Assembly: GCA_964536835.1 (NCBI GenBank)
Contig: CAZIAZ010000006.1
Location: 1 to 64,000 of the forward strand
Origin: DAONFI01 sp035403485
GTDB taxonomy: Bacteria; Planctomycetota; Phycisphaerae; SM23-33
DNA: 64,000 bases
Reading direction: 5' to 3'
In this document: in pieces, positions 48,901-57,365 of the stretch
Numbering within the stretch: position 1 is the first letter of the stretch
Layout: each line of letters starts with the position of its first letter
Translations under genes and position numbers: made by a program
Notes under the pieces: generated by a model
The model's input: only the letters and a program-made list of their open reading frames with translations
The model's database searches: none
Told to the model about the DNA's origin: nothing

Positions 48901-49376
48901 AGCGGATGGAGATATATCGTAGGCTGGCGGCATGCAGGTCGACGGAGGAAGTTTTACAGCTTCGCGACGACCTGGCCGACGCCTTCGGCCACGTACCGCC
49001 CGCGATGGAAATGCTTCTCGACATCGCTCATATACGCATACTCGCAGCCGCAGCCGGCATTCGCAGCATAATGCTGATGCATAACGACATAATATTCAGA
49101 GCCGACAAGCCGGCCCTGTGCGAGAAAATTTTCAGCGACGTGGTCGGCACAGTACGGCTGGTGGACAACAACACATTTCACTGGCGGCCGCCGGCGGCGT
49201 ATCTTGAAACAGGCACACTTCTGCGAGTGCTCAAAAAACGGCTCGCTGCAGGGCCAGGCCGTCTTCAGCCGCCGCATGCGACGGCAAAACCCGAAAAAAC
49301 AACAAAAATACAGTCATCAACACTCACAGATCCGCCGCCGCCACGCGGCAGCCGAAGACGGAGGAAAAGATTATGA
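45990..49376 (+). CDS. mfd: Transcription-repair coupling factor
   Basis: 1128 residues, full length. Removes stalled RNA polymerase and recruits UvrA. N-terminal UvrB-like region (to about 340, AHRGGIVDIFSPG), RNA polymerase-interacting/CarD-like domain near 435-500 (DLNEGDYVVHVAHGIARFEGL), helicase core with GDVGYGKTEIAMRAAF, DEEQRFGV, TLSATPIPRTL and ESGVDIPAANTMI...QLRGRVGR, and the C-terminal regulatory TRCF domain (YIPRSYIPSSRQRMEIYRRL). The Lys/Arg-rich tail is probably disordered. Its start follows repeat R3 closely, so part of its leader derives from the repeat. Confidence 0.96.
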   Translation: MLKEVLDNNLVVQITERLAGETPGKCVTLNGVWGSAQSLLAACIGKKTGKPVMLLTHHLDDADAAADDIEIFLSTLSDNESGVHQFPAWEARLSGDRVSDEITGERLRLLDLLANPQTADEEVRFIVAPMMAMLQPVPTKEALAAGHLKLRCGMEMSIDSLMAWLTDGGYERADQVDQQGQCAHRGGIVDIFSPGVQTALRVEFWGDTIESIRKFDLDTQRSTETLQAFDVPSMAVGQCRAGDDFTATNFLEYLPDDTIIILPEPAELRDLANQLYDRVRDDLVEESSPVALRKTSEVFAAISRFTRVEMHLFGGKSNTDAIRMGVRSLERLSINTGEALGELEEIAAVNNVWIFCENDAERQRLTETLNEHYPLLAKRVHFGQGHISTGFHWPASNLAAVGHAEIYQRYSHIRRIRRVRAGRPIESMLDLNEGDYVVHVAHGIARFEGLRKHERDDAGEEYLKLKFANGAVLNVPAAQINLVQKYIGAKGHRPTLSTLGGTQWAKAKDRVTQAVDDLAAEMLRLHALRESMPGTVYPKDTPLQRQFAEEFVYTETEDQLSSIGQVDADMSLPRPMDRLICGDVGYGKTEIAMRAAFKAVEAHRQVAVLVPTTVLADQHFRTFRERFADFPINVDVISRFRTAKQQNEIIKRLQLGQVDILIGTHRLLSRDVKFPDLGLVIIDEEQRFGVASKEHLKSLRTTVDVLTLSATPIPRTLHMALLGLRDISSLQTPPMDRRAIHTEVCMFDETLIRTAINRELNRDGQVYIIHNRVNDIEMFASRIRSLAGDARIEIAHGQMPERSLEKIMLNFSRGEIDILICTTIIESGVDIPAANTMIIHDADRFGLAELHQLRGRVGRYKHRAYCYLLLPQERSLTPIAARRLKAIEDFSDLGAGFQIAMRDLEIRGAGNILGAQQSGHIATVGYEMYCRMLENSVNRLKGKPVAAEIDMQIDIGCDAYIPRSYIPSSRQRMEIYRRLAACRSTEEVLQLRDDLADAFGHVPPAMEMLLDIAHIRILAAAAGIRSIMLMHNDIIFRADKPALCEKIFSDVVGTVRLVDNNTFHWRPPAAYLETGTLLRVLKKRLAAGPGRLQPPHATAKPEKTTKIQSSTLTDPPPPRGSRRRRKRL

Positions 49377-49435
49377 CATGGCTGTTTTTGTTGTTATAAT
49401 GCTTTTTTATCCCTGAAAAAAGCGAGAACGAGCAC

Positions 49436-51202
49436 ATGAAAAAATACCTTATCGTGATAGCAATGACCGGTTGCTGGCTACTGGCGGGATGCGACGTGCA
49501 GGATTCAAAAAAATCCGTCGAATCCGACAGTGTGCCGATAACGCCTTCAGAGAGTACGGCGCCGGCCAAGCCCGCACCGGTCGTCGCGCCGAATGACGTC
49601 ACGAAACCGCAGCCCGTTTCGCAAGTAAACAGGGAAACAATAGAAAAGCTGACCAACCAGCCAAGCGCCAAAAATGACGCCGCAATCGCCAACGTTGAAA
49701 ACGCCGCGCGTCAAGGCGAGGTCGTCAGCCTGGCCAGCCTTCGCAAGGCGTCTCAAAACAACGGCACAGCCGTAGCGAATGATCTGAACTCCCTCAGCGG
49801 CGACGCCACCGCTGACGCGGCAGCCGACAAAGCCGCCGCAGCCCAGGACCGCTCCCTGGAACCGTATCCATCCGCACAAGCCGCCGGCAACAGCGATTAC
49901 CAGGACGACTGGGTAGAAGACCCCGACGGCGACGCCATGCCTGACCCCATCGAAGGCGCGACAATAAATCCGGCCGACCAGGCTAATCCCAACACCGCTC
50001 CGCAACAGGATATGCAATCGCCATGGCCGTCTGAGAAAGTCGACAGAAAACTCACCAAAGACGCTGCCAAACTCGCCAGAGACGATATTCGGGCAATCGT
50101 CACATCGCCCGACATGCCCCGTGACAAAATCCAGCCCGTCGGCAAAACGCGCGACGTGACCGGCGCCACGATACAGGTCAACAATTCGTATATATCGTCA
50201 GACGAAATCCTGGCCAGCCTCGCCCGTCAGCTCGGTGAACTGCCTAAAACGCTCAGCGACGAAGAGTACGCCAAAAAAGCCAACGAGCTTATCCGAAATG
50301 AAACCATGTACCTCATACAGCAGAACCTGATTTACAACGAAGCCGAAAAATCCCTCGAAGAAAACGTCAAGGAATATATCGAAAAAGAAATTCAGGATAC
50401 GCTTCGGGACATGAAAAACCTCGTCGGCGGCAGTATGGAACGGCTGCGTGCGAAATGCCGCCGTGAAGGCACTACGCTGGACGACCTGCTGAAGATGCAG
50501 CGACGCGAATTGACCGTCCAGATATATCTGCAATCGAAATTCATGCCGGCTATCGTGATAACGCGGCGAATGTTGTGGAATTTCTACCGCGACCACCAGG
50601 ACCTGTACCACACGGACAAAAAAGTCCAGATGCAGATAATCGCCGCACCGTTTGATCAGTTCCTGCCGGAAAATGTGACTCAACCCACCAGCGAAGAAAA
50701 ACAGATAGCCAGCCTAGCCGCCAGACGTCACATAGAAAATGCATACCGCATGCTGCTCTCCGGTTCGGATTTCGACAAGATAGCAATGGAGATGTCCAAA
50801 GGGCCGATGGCGGCGAAAAACGGCATATGGCCGGCGATGACAAAAGGCAATTTCCGCGAGGCCGCCGTCGAACAGGCGGCGTTTGAACTGCCGACCGGCC
50901 GCTTCAGCAGCATCATCGAAGGCGACAACGGCTACTACATCGTGCGGGCCAGAAAGGTCTATCCTGGTAAAAAGATTTCATTTGAACAGGCACAGGAAGG
51001 AGTCGAAAATTCGGCTGACCCGTCCAGACAGATAGCCCCGATAGAAGAAATCCTCCGCCGCGACCAGTTTGCAAAACTGCGAACCGAATATATGGCCAAC
51101 GTCTATAAACAGGCGACCATAGTCATACCCGACAATTTTTATTACGAGACGCTCCGGCAAGCCATGCTTCGTTACCGGCCCGGCGCCAAACTACAGAATT
51201 AG
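49436..51202 (+). CDS. SurA/PpiC-like peptidyl-prolyl isomerase lipoprotein
   Basis: 588 residues. Lipoprotein signal ending LLAGC (Cys 19). A long low-complexity Pro/Ala/Asp region (about 20-240) is followed by a SurA-N-like helical domain (about 245-390) and a parvulin PpiC domain (about 395-520; LLSGSDFDKIAMEMSKGP, GNFREAAVEQAAFELPTGRFSSIIEGDNGYYIV). It likely assists outer-membrane protein folding from a membrane-anchored position. The TAG stop is the first three bases of a TAGAGCA hairpin. 59 bp after mfd on the same strand. Confidence 0.85.
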   Translation: MKKYLIVIAMTGCWLLAGCDVQDSKKSVESDSVPITPSESTAPAKPAPVVAPNDVTKPQPVSQVNRETIEKLTNQPSAKNDAAIANVENAARQGEVVSLASLRKASQNNGTAVANDLNSLSGDATADAAADKAAAAQDRSLEPYPSAQAAGNSDYQDDWVEDPDGDAMPDPIEGATINPADQANPNTAPQQDMQSPWPSEKVDRKLTKDAAKLARDDIRAIVTSPDMPRDKIQPVGKTRDVTGATIQVNNSYISSDEILASLARQLGELPKTLSDEEYAKKANELIRNETMYLIQQNLIYNEAEKSLEENVKEYIEKEIQDTLRDMKNLVGGSMERLRAKCRREGTTLDDLLKMQRRELTVQIYLQSKFMPAIVITRRMLWNFYRDHQDLYHTDKKVQMQIIAAPFDQFLPENVTQPTSEEKQIASLAARRHIENAYRMLLSGSDFDKIAMEMSKGPMAAKNGIWPAMTKGNFREAAVEQAAFELPTGRFSSIIEGDNGYYIVRARKVYPGKKISFEQAQEGVENSADPSRQIAPIEEILRRDQFAKLRTEYMANVYKQATIVIPDNFYYETLRQAMLRYRPGAKLQN

Positions 51203-51218
51203 AGCACGGTATGCTCCA
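51200..51218 (+). repeat. Minimal TAGAGCA...TGCTCCA hairpin
   Basis: TAGAGCA-CGGTA-TGCTCCA resembles the two ends of the 161-bp repeat joined with the interior missing. Its TAG is the stop codon of the SurA-like gene. It could be a deletion scar or an unrelated short hairpin. Confidence 0.35.
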
Positions 51219-51252
51219 GAGAGCCGGTTTGCAGGCGGCATTCAGCGTTTTT

Positions 51253-52302
51253 CTATCTGGAGATGATGTCTGAGCCGACGCGGCTGCCGGCATCGCCGTC
51301 CCACTTGTGCTGCGATATCGCACTGATTATCGCATTAGCCGTCACCACCGCTGCCAGACCTTCTTCGACCTTGCAGGCCAGCGTTTCCGCACCATTCGTC
51401 ACCATATCAATAAACGCCTCTGCCTGCCGCGTCAGGGGATCTTTGGATTCGTCGGGGACGAGCTCCTCGAATTTCAGCAGCTTGGTGTAATCGACGCTTT
51501 GTGCGAGTTCTGCGATGTCGTCCACGTCCATATCGCGAGCCATCTGGATAATATCCAGGTTCTGATTTTTTTCGATAACGAGGCCGCATTTTTTGGCGTA
51601 GTCGATGGACAGATAATGCTCTTCGGAAAAAATCCGCATTTTGCGTTCGGTTTTTATAGCAAGCCGGCTAGCCGTGATATTAGCCACGCACCCGCTCGCA
51701 AACCTCAACCTCGCATTACAGATATCCTCGTGCTTTCCAATGACGCTCACGCCTATAGCCTGCACATCGACCACCCTGCTGCGAGCCATCATCAATACAA
51801 GGTCTATATCGTGAATCATCATATCCAGCACCACGCCGATATCGGCGGAGCGGAAGGTAAAAGGGCTGATGCGGTGAGCCTCGATGAATTTCGGGCGAAT
51901 GTCGTATTTGCTCATGGCGATACACGCCGGATTGAACCGCTCGGAATGGCCGATGATGATTTTCGACCCGCTTTTGCCGGCGAGTTTTATGAGTTCGCCG
52001 CCGGCGGCAACGTCGTCGCAGTACGGTTTTTCGATTATCAGGTGTTTGCCAGCCTCCACCAGCGGCCACGCAGCCTTAAGATGCGACACGGTAGGCGTGG
52101 CGATGACGGCAGCATCAATATCGTCCATGACGTCAGTTGCCGACGTAAAGGCTTTGCAGTTCCGCTGCGCAGCCAGAGATTTGGCGGCATCTTCGTTGGC
52201 GTCGACGACGGCTACCAGGTCCGCCGACTCCAGATTCTGCAAAGTACGGGCATGATGCTTTCCCATCCTGCCGCAGCCGATTACCGCAAAACGCATTGCC
52301 AT
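51253..52302 (-). CDS. Gfo/Idh/MocA oxidoreductase, possible UDP-GlcNAc 3-dehydrogenase
   Basis: 349 residues. Rossmann domain FAVIGCGRMGKHHARTL, the family motif IIEKPYC near 92-98 and a catalytic-region His in IHDIDLVL near 165-172. It lies 45 bp after lpxA, so a role in lipid A sugar modification is likely: GnnA in other bacteria oxidises UDP-GlcNAc at C3 so that a transaminase (GnnB) can make UDP-GlcNAc3N. No GnnB is present in the window, so this is inference. GAGG lies six bases before ATG 52302. Confidence 0.75.
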   Translation of the reverse strand: MAMRFAVIGCGRMGKHHARTLQNLESADLVAVVDANEDAAKSLAAQRNCKAFTSATDVMDDIDAAVIATPTVSHLKAAWPLVEAGKHLIIEKPYCDDVAAGGELIKLAGKSGSKIIIGHSERFNPACIAMSKYDIRPKFIEAHRISPFTFRSADIGVVLDMMIHDIDLVLMMARSRVVDVQAIGVSVIGKHEDICNARLRFASGCVANITASRLAIKTERKMRIFSEEHYLSIDYAKKCGLVIEKNQNLDIIQMARDMDVDDIAELAQSVDYTKLLKFEELVPDESKDPLTRQAEAFIDMVTNGAETLACKVEEGLAAVVTANAIISAISQHKWDGDAGSRVGSDIISR

Positions 52303-52347
52303 TTTAAACCTCGAATAAAAATTTCACGATAGCGCAAAAAATTGCAA

Positions 52348-53232
52348 TCATTTTATCTTCAGAATTCGTTCAAGTTCGGATAATTTTTCCGGCGGCAGGA
52401 CAGCCGCAGCCTCCGGCGGAATCAGGCCGCGATAGACTTCGCGGTATCGGCCGAATTTCCCCTGCAGGCTCTGCTGACAGAATTCGCAGAGATACGCAAC
52501 TTCGCCTTCGACGCCCATATTTACGAGCTGTTCTATTTTCGTCTGCAGGGCGGCTTCGTCTTCGAAAAGTTCGCCCAACGCGCGACGCAGGTCTGCCGTT
52601 TCGTCTTCAGCCAGGCCTGCCGTTTTTATGCCGTCCTCATTCACGCCTCTGACAGACGGCGCTTCTTCGTTGCCGCCGCCGAATACGGTGTACGGCGGCA
52701 CATCGCGACGTACCGGCGTCATGGATGATATCCGCGCATAACGGCCTATCGTCACAAAATGATGCACGCCGACCATGTCTTCCAGTACCGCTCCGTTCTG
52801 CACTAAAATATGGCCGGCCAGCTGGACGCTGCGGCCGATTACGGCGCCATCATCCACAAAACAGTCGTGAGCCATGTGCGAACCTTCGCGAAAGACATTG
52901 TTGTCGCCAACGCGGGTAACGAATCCGCCAGGCTCAGTGCCGATGTGCATCGTCACACGACGGCCGATTCGGTTATTGTGGCCAATTATCAACAGCGCCG
53001 GCGAGCCGCGATATTTCAAATCCTGCGGCACGACGCCCAGCACACTGCCGTCGTCGATGAAATTGCCCGACCCAATCGTCGTATTGCCGGCTATCGTCAC
53101 ATTCCGGCCTATAACCGTGCCTGGCCCCAGCGTGACGTCAGGCCCTATTACGCTAAAAGAACCTATCTTGACGTCCGATGCTATGCGAGCCGAGGGATGA
53201 ACCTCGCGGATTATCTCCACCTTCACAGCCAT
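52348..53232 (-). CDS. lpxA: UDP-N-acetylglucosamine acyltransferase LpxA
   Basis: 294 residues; first step of lipid A synthesis. Left-handed beta-helix hexapeptides run from HPSARIASDVKIG to about residue 190, with PQDLKYRGSP and the catalytic block SHMAHDCFV (His 119 and 122 of this start, equal to E. coli His122/125). The C-terminal helical part is longer than in E. coli. The ATG overlaps the stop of the LpxA-like gene (TGATG), implying coupled translation. Acyl chain and 2-O or 2-N specificity cannot be judged. Confidence 0.9.
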   Translation of the reverse strand: MAVKVEIIREVHPSARIASDVKIGSFSVIGPDVTLGPGTVIGRNVTIAGNTTIGSGNFIDDGSVLGVVPQDLKYRGSPALLIIGHNNRIGRRVTMHIGTEPGGFVTRVGDNNVFREGSHMAHDCFVDDGAVIGRSVQLAGHILVQNGAVLEDMVGVHHFVTIGRYARISSMTPVRRDVPPYTVFGGGNEEAPSVRGVNEDGIKTAGLAEDETADLRRALGELFEDEAALQTKIEQLVNMGVEGEVAYLCEFCQQSLQGKFGRYREVYRGLIPPEAAAVLPPEKLSELERILKIK

Positions 53233-54002
53233 CACCAGGCCCCTTTCAGGCCAGCCTGACGCTGCTGCTTTATGGTATCGACAACTTTCCGGACGTAGAC
53301 GTTGAGATTCTCCTGGGCGTCGAGTTCCGCCAAAACTTTCTCGTTCAGATGATCGCCGCCGTTGAACAGGTCGCGAAAGACCCGCTTGAGTTCACGTATG
53401 TCACCTTCGCCGAAGCCGCACGCCTTGAGATTGTGCGTGTTGACTCCACGCACCCGCGGCGGCACGCCCTGCACCATGGAATAATCGGGAATGTTCCTGT
53501 CGATAATGATAAGGCCGGCTACAAATGCATATGAACCGACTATGATATCTTCGCAAAGATAGCTGAACGCGCTCATCCGAACGTAATCCTCAACCACGCT
53601 GCGCGAGCCGAGATTCGTGCAATTAGCCAATATCACGTGATTGCCCACCCGAACGCTGCCGGAAATATTGCAGCCGACCATGATGAGATTGCCCGTGCCA
53701 AGTTCCGTCGGCCGTTCAGTCGTGCCGGCTAATATCGTGACATGCTCGCGGACGGCGTTAGCCTTGCCGATGACGCACACCCCGTCTTCATCGCCGTCTT
53801 CAGTCATGCCTATCATCGACATGGGAAATATGCGGGTGTCTTCGCCTATAGCCGTCCTGCCGACGATAGTCACATTGTTCTCCAACACACAGCCTGACGC
53901 TATCTCAACTTTTCCGCCGACGTAACAGAAAGGCCCGACGACCACATCGTCAGCCAGCCTGGCCCCTTTTTCCACAACACTTAATTTCGATATCTTTGCC
54001 AT
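53232..54002 (-). CDS. LpxA-like protein lacking the active-site histidines
   Basis: 256 residues with the LpxA fold: hexapeptide repeats (EKGARLADDVVVGPFCYV..., ENNVTIVGRTAIGEDTRIFP) and a helical C terminus. In the segment aligned with E. coli NLLMVNAHIAHDC, this protein reads NLIMVGCNISGSV, so both conserved His are replaced (Asn 112 and Gly 115). It is thus unlikely to be a standard acyltransferase and may be a hetero-trimer partner, a regulator or an enzyme with a new mechanism. A TTG start at 54029, preceded by AAAGGA, would add nine residues. Confidence 0.8.
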   Translation of the reverse strand: MAKISKLSVVEKGARLADDVVVGPFCYVGGKVEIASGCVLENNVTIVGRTAIGEDTRIFPMSMIGMTEDGDEDGVCVIGKANAVREHVTILAGTTERPTELGTGNLIMVGCNISGSVRVGNHVILANCTNLGSRSVVEDYVRMSAFSYLCEDIIVGSYAFVAGLIIIDRNIPDYSMVQGVPPRVRGVNTHNLKACGFGEGDIRELKRVFRDLFNGGDHLNEKVLAELDAQENLNVYVRKVVDTIKQQRQAGLKGAW

Positions 54003-54111
54003 CTCGGTTTTATCTTTCGGATTTTTCAATATGTCCTTTGTAGTTCCACGGTTTTTTTCAAAAAACGCCGCAGATTAAAGCATCCGCCCTCAGGCGGCCA
54101 GGCGAAAGCCC

Positions 54112-54133
54112 GATAAATACGATATTACGGTTT
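54112..54133 (-). repeat. 22-bp intergenic motif, copy 2
   Basis: AAACCGTAATATCGTATTTATC on the minus strand, one base different from 22418-22439. It lies in the 152-bp gap between lpxC-fabZ and the lpxA-like gene, just before a GC-rich hairpin CCGCCTGAGGGCGG (54083-54096). The spacing to the next start is about 110 bp, unlike copy 1. Confidence 0.5.
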
Positions 54134-54181
54134 TTAACCCGCAAAACTCGCTTTTTTAACATTGTCTTTCGTTACAAAAAA

Positions 54182-55486
54182 TCACATCGGCTCTGAATCT
54201 ACGAGCATGAATTTTATTTCCGCCTCGCAGGCAATTTCATCGCCGACGAGTGCCCGGCATCGGCAGTGGCCGGTACGGCTACGGGCGTGAAGAGCCTCCG
54301 CCTCCAATATAAGCTGGTCGCCAGGACGAACCGGCCGTCGCATCTTGACCTTGTCCATGCTCAGCAGCACGGCTACCTTGCCGGTATGTTCCAGCCGCCT
54401 TCCCAGCAATATTCCGGACATCTGCGCCAGCGCCTCGACTATGAGCACGCCGGGCATTATCGGCAGATTCGGATAATGGCCCTGGAAGAACGGTTCGTTT
54501 ATAGTCACGTTTTTAAGGCCTACCGCTTTTTTGTCTCCATCTATTGACACTATGCGGTCAACCATCAGGAACGGGTAGCGATGCGGCAGCAGTCGCATTA
54601 TGCGGCGGATATCCATGACGGGTTCGCCGCTGCCGGCTTGGGTTTTTACTTCTATCGCCTCTCGCAGTTTGCGAACGAGCGAATGGTTCATCTCATGGCC
54701 GCTGCGATACGCAACAACACGGCCGCAGAATTTCGCGCCGAGCAATGCAAGGTCGCCTATCAAATCGACCATCTTGTGACGCGCGTGTTCGTCCGGATAA
54801 CGCAACTCATTATCGACCGGGCCGGCGTCGTTCATCACAAGTATGTCGCGAGCCGTAAGATGCCGCCCAAGGCCCATGGCCTGAAACTGCTTGGCTTCGT
54901 TTTCCAGCAGAAAAGTCCTCGCCGAGGCAAGCTGGCCGATGTAATCGTCCTTACCCAGCCGAAAGCTGCAAAGCTGACGGCCTATGCTGGCGACGGGGTA
55001 TTCCATGTCGTAAAGCAGGTCAAGGCTGTCAATCGAGCCGGGCAACGCCGTGAGCATCATATCGCCTTCCGAGACGACTATCGGCTCATCGAGGAGGTGT
55101 ACGTCTTTGGGCATATCCTGCTCTTCCAGGCCAGCCTGCTTGAGCGCCTGAGCGTAAGGCAACGATGAGCCGTCCACGTTCGGAATTTCAGGATTGTCCA
55201 CTTCTATGCGAAGGTTGTCTATATCCAGTCCCCATATCGCCGAGAGCACATGTTCGACCGTCTCGACGCTGACTTCGCCGACAGCCAGGCTCGTAGTGCG
55301 ATGCAGCCTGTCGACCACATAGTCTATATCCGCCGGAATTTCAACCGGCGAAACTGTATCCGTGCGGACGAACACTATGCCGGTATCCTCCGGCGCAGGG
55401 CAGAACCGCACCCGTCCAGGCGTGCCGTTGAACAAGCCTCTGCCTTCAACCACGGCGTGCGTCTTGATTGTCTTCTGCATTTTCAT
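54182..55486 (-). CDS. lpxC/fabZ: Fused LpxC deacetylase / FabZ dehydratase
   Basis: 434 residues. LpxC part (about 1-285): VETVEHVLSAIWGL (zinc His), DGSSLPYAQAL, HKMVDLIGDLALLG (zinc His and Asp) and SGHEMNHSLVRKL (catalytic His). FabZ part (about 295-434): LLPHRYPFLMVDRI and GHYPNLPIMPGVLIVEALAQ with the His and Glu of the hotdog active site. The fusion couples the committed lipid A step to hydroxyacyl-ACP dehydration, which compete for the same substrate; it is known in Bacteroidetes and some other phyla. ATG 55486 is preceded by GTGAGG. Confidence 0.93.
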   Translation of the reverse strand: MKMQKTIKTHAVVEGRGLFNGTPGRVRFCPAPEDTGIVFVRTDTVSPVEIPADIDYVVDRLHRTTSLAVGEVSVETVEHVLSAIWGLDIDNLRIEVDNPEIPNVDGSSLPYAQALKQAGLEEQDMPKDVHLLDEPIVVSEGDMMLTALPGSIDSLDLLYDMEYPVASIGRQLCSFRLGKDDYIGQLASARTFLLENEAKQFQAMGLGRHLTARDILVMNDAGPVDNELRYPDEHARHKMVDLIGDLALLGAKFCGRVVAYRSGHEMNHSLVRKLREAIEVKTQAGSGEPVMDIRRIMRLLPHRYPFLMVDRIVSIDGDKKAVGLKNVTINEPFFQGHYPNLPIMPGVLIVEALAQMSGILLGRRLEHTGKVAVLLSMDKVKMRRPVRPGDQLILEAEALHARSRTGHCRCRALVGDEIACEAEIKFMLVDSEPM

Positions 55487-55505
55487 GAGCAACCTCACTT
55501 TGGGG

Positions 55506-56543
55506 TCAGTGCCCCAGAAAATCCTGAATCTGCTTTTCCATTTTCCTGACCTGTTTTAAAAGGTCGGGCAATTTCGGAAGTGCAAGCAATTCTCTAAAAA
55601 TCTCCCTGGCATCTTTAGCCGGCGTGCCGGCTACGGTCTTGCCTGCGTCAACACTCTGCGCGATTGCACTATGGGCTGCGCACTGTACGCCGTCGCCGAC
55701 GGTTATATTATCGCGAACGCCAGCACCGCCGCCCAGAACCACGTAGTTGCCGATTTTCGCACTGCCGGCAATTCCGGTCTGCGCCACCAGCAGAGAACCG
55801 CGGCCTATCTGCACGTTGTGAGCCACCTGCACGAGATTGTCTATCTTCGTTCCTGCGCCTATCCTGGTACTGCCCCATTTAGCCCTGTCCACGCAGCTGC
55901 ACGCGCCGATTTCAACGTCGTCTTCCACAACGACGTTGCCTGCGTGAATAATCTTGTTGTGCACGCCGTTACGGAAAAAATATCCGTAACCATCCTGGCC
56001 GATGACGCTGTTGCAGCCGATTCTCACACGATTGCCCAATACGCATCCGTAGCGTAGAACCGCGCCTTCCGCCAATACGCAATTTTCGCCGACGACGGCA
56101 TCTCTGCCGATTTTCACGCCGGCACACAAGACTGTACCACGGCCTATCCTGGCATTTCCGCCGATGACGACGCACGGGCCGACTGCAACGTCGGGGGCAA
56201 GCTCCGCATCCTGTGCAACTACCGCCGAGCCATGTATGCCGACTGGCGGCAAATCTTCACGCGGGGCAATCACAGCCAACAGTGCGGCAATAGCAGCTTC
56301 AACATCGTCGACGCGAATCAGCGTCTTGCCGGCAACTGCCGGCAAATCAGCCGGCACTATGGCGAGGAGGGCTTTCGACGTTTCAAGTTCGCCTGCGCGG
56401 CGGGCATCGGTGGCGAACGTGACGGACTGCGGCGTGGCGCTTTCCAGCGACGCTATTTCGCAGACGCTCAATTCGCCGTCGCCTTCGAGACGGCCTGCGA
56501 GCAGTTCAGCCAGTCTGGCAGCTTTTAATGGCGTTTCAAACAT
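55506..56543 (-). CDS. lpxD: UDP-3-O-acylglucosamine N-acyltransferase
   Basis: 345 residues; third lipid A step. N-terminal uridine-binding domain (LAELLAGRLEGDGELSVCEIASLESA), a left-handed beta-helix from about 105 to 310, the motif GQDGYGYFF, and the catalytic VQVAHNVQIG (His near 243). A short C-terminal helix (LPKLPDLLKQVRKMEKQIQDF) supports trimerisation. 19 bp before the chosen lpxC-fabZ start on the same strand. Confidence 0.94.
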   Translation of the reverse strand: MFETPLKAARLAELLAGRLEGDGELSVCEIASLESATPQSVTFATDARRAGELETSKALLAIVPADLPAVAGKTLIRVDDVEAAIAALLAVIAPREDLPPVGIHGSAVVAQDAELAPDVAVGPCVVIGGNARIGRGTVLCAGVKIGRDAVVGENCVLAEGAVLRYGCVLGNRVRIGCNSVIGQDGYGYFFRNGVHNKIIHAGNVVVEDDVEIGACSCVDRAKWGSTRIGAGTKIDNLVQVAHNVQIGRGSLLVAQTGIAGSAKIGNYVVLGGGAGVRDNITVGDGVQCAAHSAIAQSVDAGKTVAGTPAKDAREIFRELLALPKLPDLLKQVRKMEKQIQDFLGH

Positions 56544-56584
56544 GCAATGCTATCTTTCGTTAATCGGGCTGATTGGCGGCTGTA

Positions 56585-57199
56585 TCACGGCTTGGCGCGA
56601 TAAGCCATATTCAGGTATTGCAGAACCGACGGCGTCAGATCCAACCGGTCGGCGGAATACACAACTTTCCTTGTGCTTATGAGATTGACCATCTGAGTGG
56701 CGTTTTCAACGCTGAAATCGTTCGGCTCAATCTGCAGCACGATATCGACGCCGTTATACTTGGCCACCGCGGCGACAGCCTTGCGAACTTCCTCATACAT
56801 ATCTTTGGTGAGATTCAGATGCTCTTCCAGCAGTGAATTCTCCTGCATGCGCAGCCAGACCTGACGTTCGATGGCAAGGCGTTTGATTTTTTCCTGCACG
56901 CGCTGATACTCAGGCTTGCCGGGGTTGTAGCTGCCGAGCTCCTGCTGGGCGGCTTCGATAGCCTTGGTTTTCTTCTCATTTTCCGACTGGATAGCCTGCT
57001 GCTTCTTCTCCAGCTCTTTCATAAGATCTGTCGCACGATTGTATTTGGTGAATATCTCCATGATATTGCACACGGCTACGCTGGTCGGGCCCACCTTCGC
57101 CGGCGAAGACTGAGCCACGGTATTTGTCAGCGACATTACACATACGGCTAACGCCGCCAACAGTCCGAAAACCATCAATTCTCTGCGTGAAACGTTCAT
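56585..57199 (-). CDS. skp: OmpH/Skp-like periplasmic chaperone
   Basis: 204 residues with an N-terminal signal peptide (about 8-30). The start of the mature part VAVCNIMEIFTKYNRATDLMKELE and the long coiled coil (about 60-150, EKKQQAIQSENEKKTKAIEAAQQELGS broken into helical heptads) match the OmpH family, which holds unfolded outer-membrane proteins. It is followed by lpxD, an arrangement frequent in Gram-negative lpx clusters. The C-terminal strand region (VDIVLQIEPND) is also typical. Confidence 0.85.
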   Translation of the reverse strand: MNVSRRELMVFGLLAALAVCVMSLTNTVAQSSPAKVGPTSVAVCNIMEIFTKYNRATDLMKELEKKQQAIQSENEKKTKAIEAAQQELGSYNPGKPEYQRVQEKIKRLAIERQVWLRMQENSLLEEHLNLTKDMYEEVRKAVAAVAKYNGVDIVLQIEPNDFSVENATQMVNLISTRKVVYSADRLDLTPSVLQYLNMAYRAKP

Positions 57200-57365
57200 T
57201 TCGTAATCCTTTTTAAAAAACTTCCGTCAAGCTGTCAACAAATCCAACAAGCGTAATAGTTTACCGCACAACGCGGCGGCAATCAACTAATCAGACGTTT
57301 TCCATCGGGCAAAATCCTGTCAGGCAGCCTTCGCAAAATCAAAGCGTGAATTCTTTAAAATTCCG

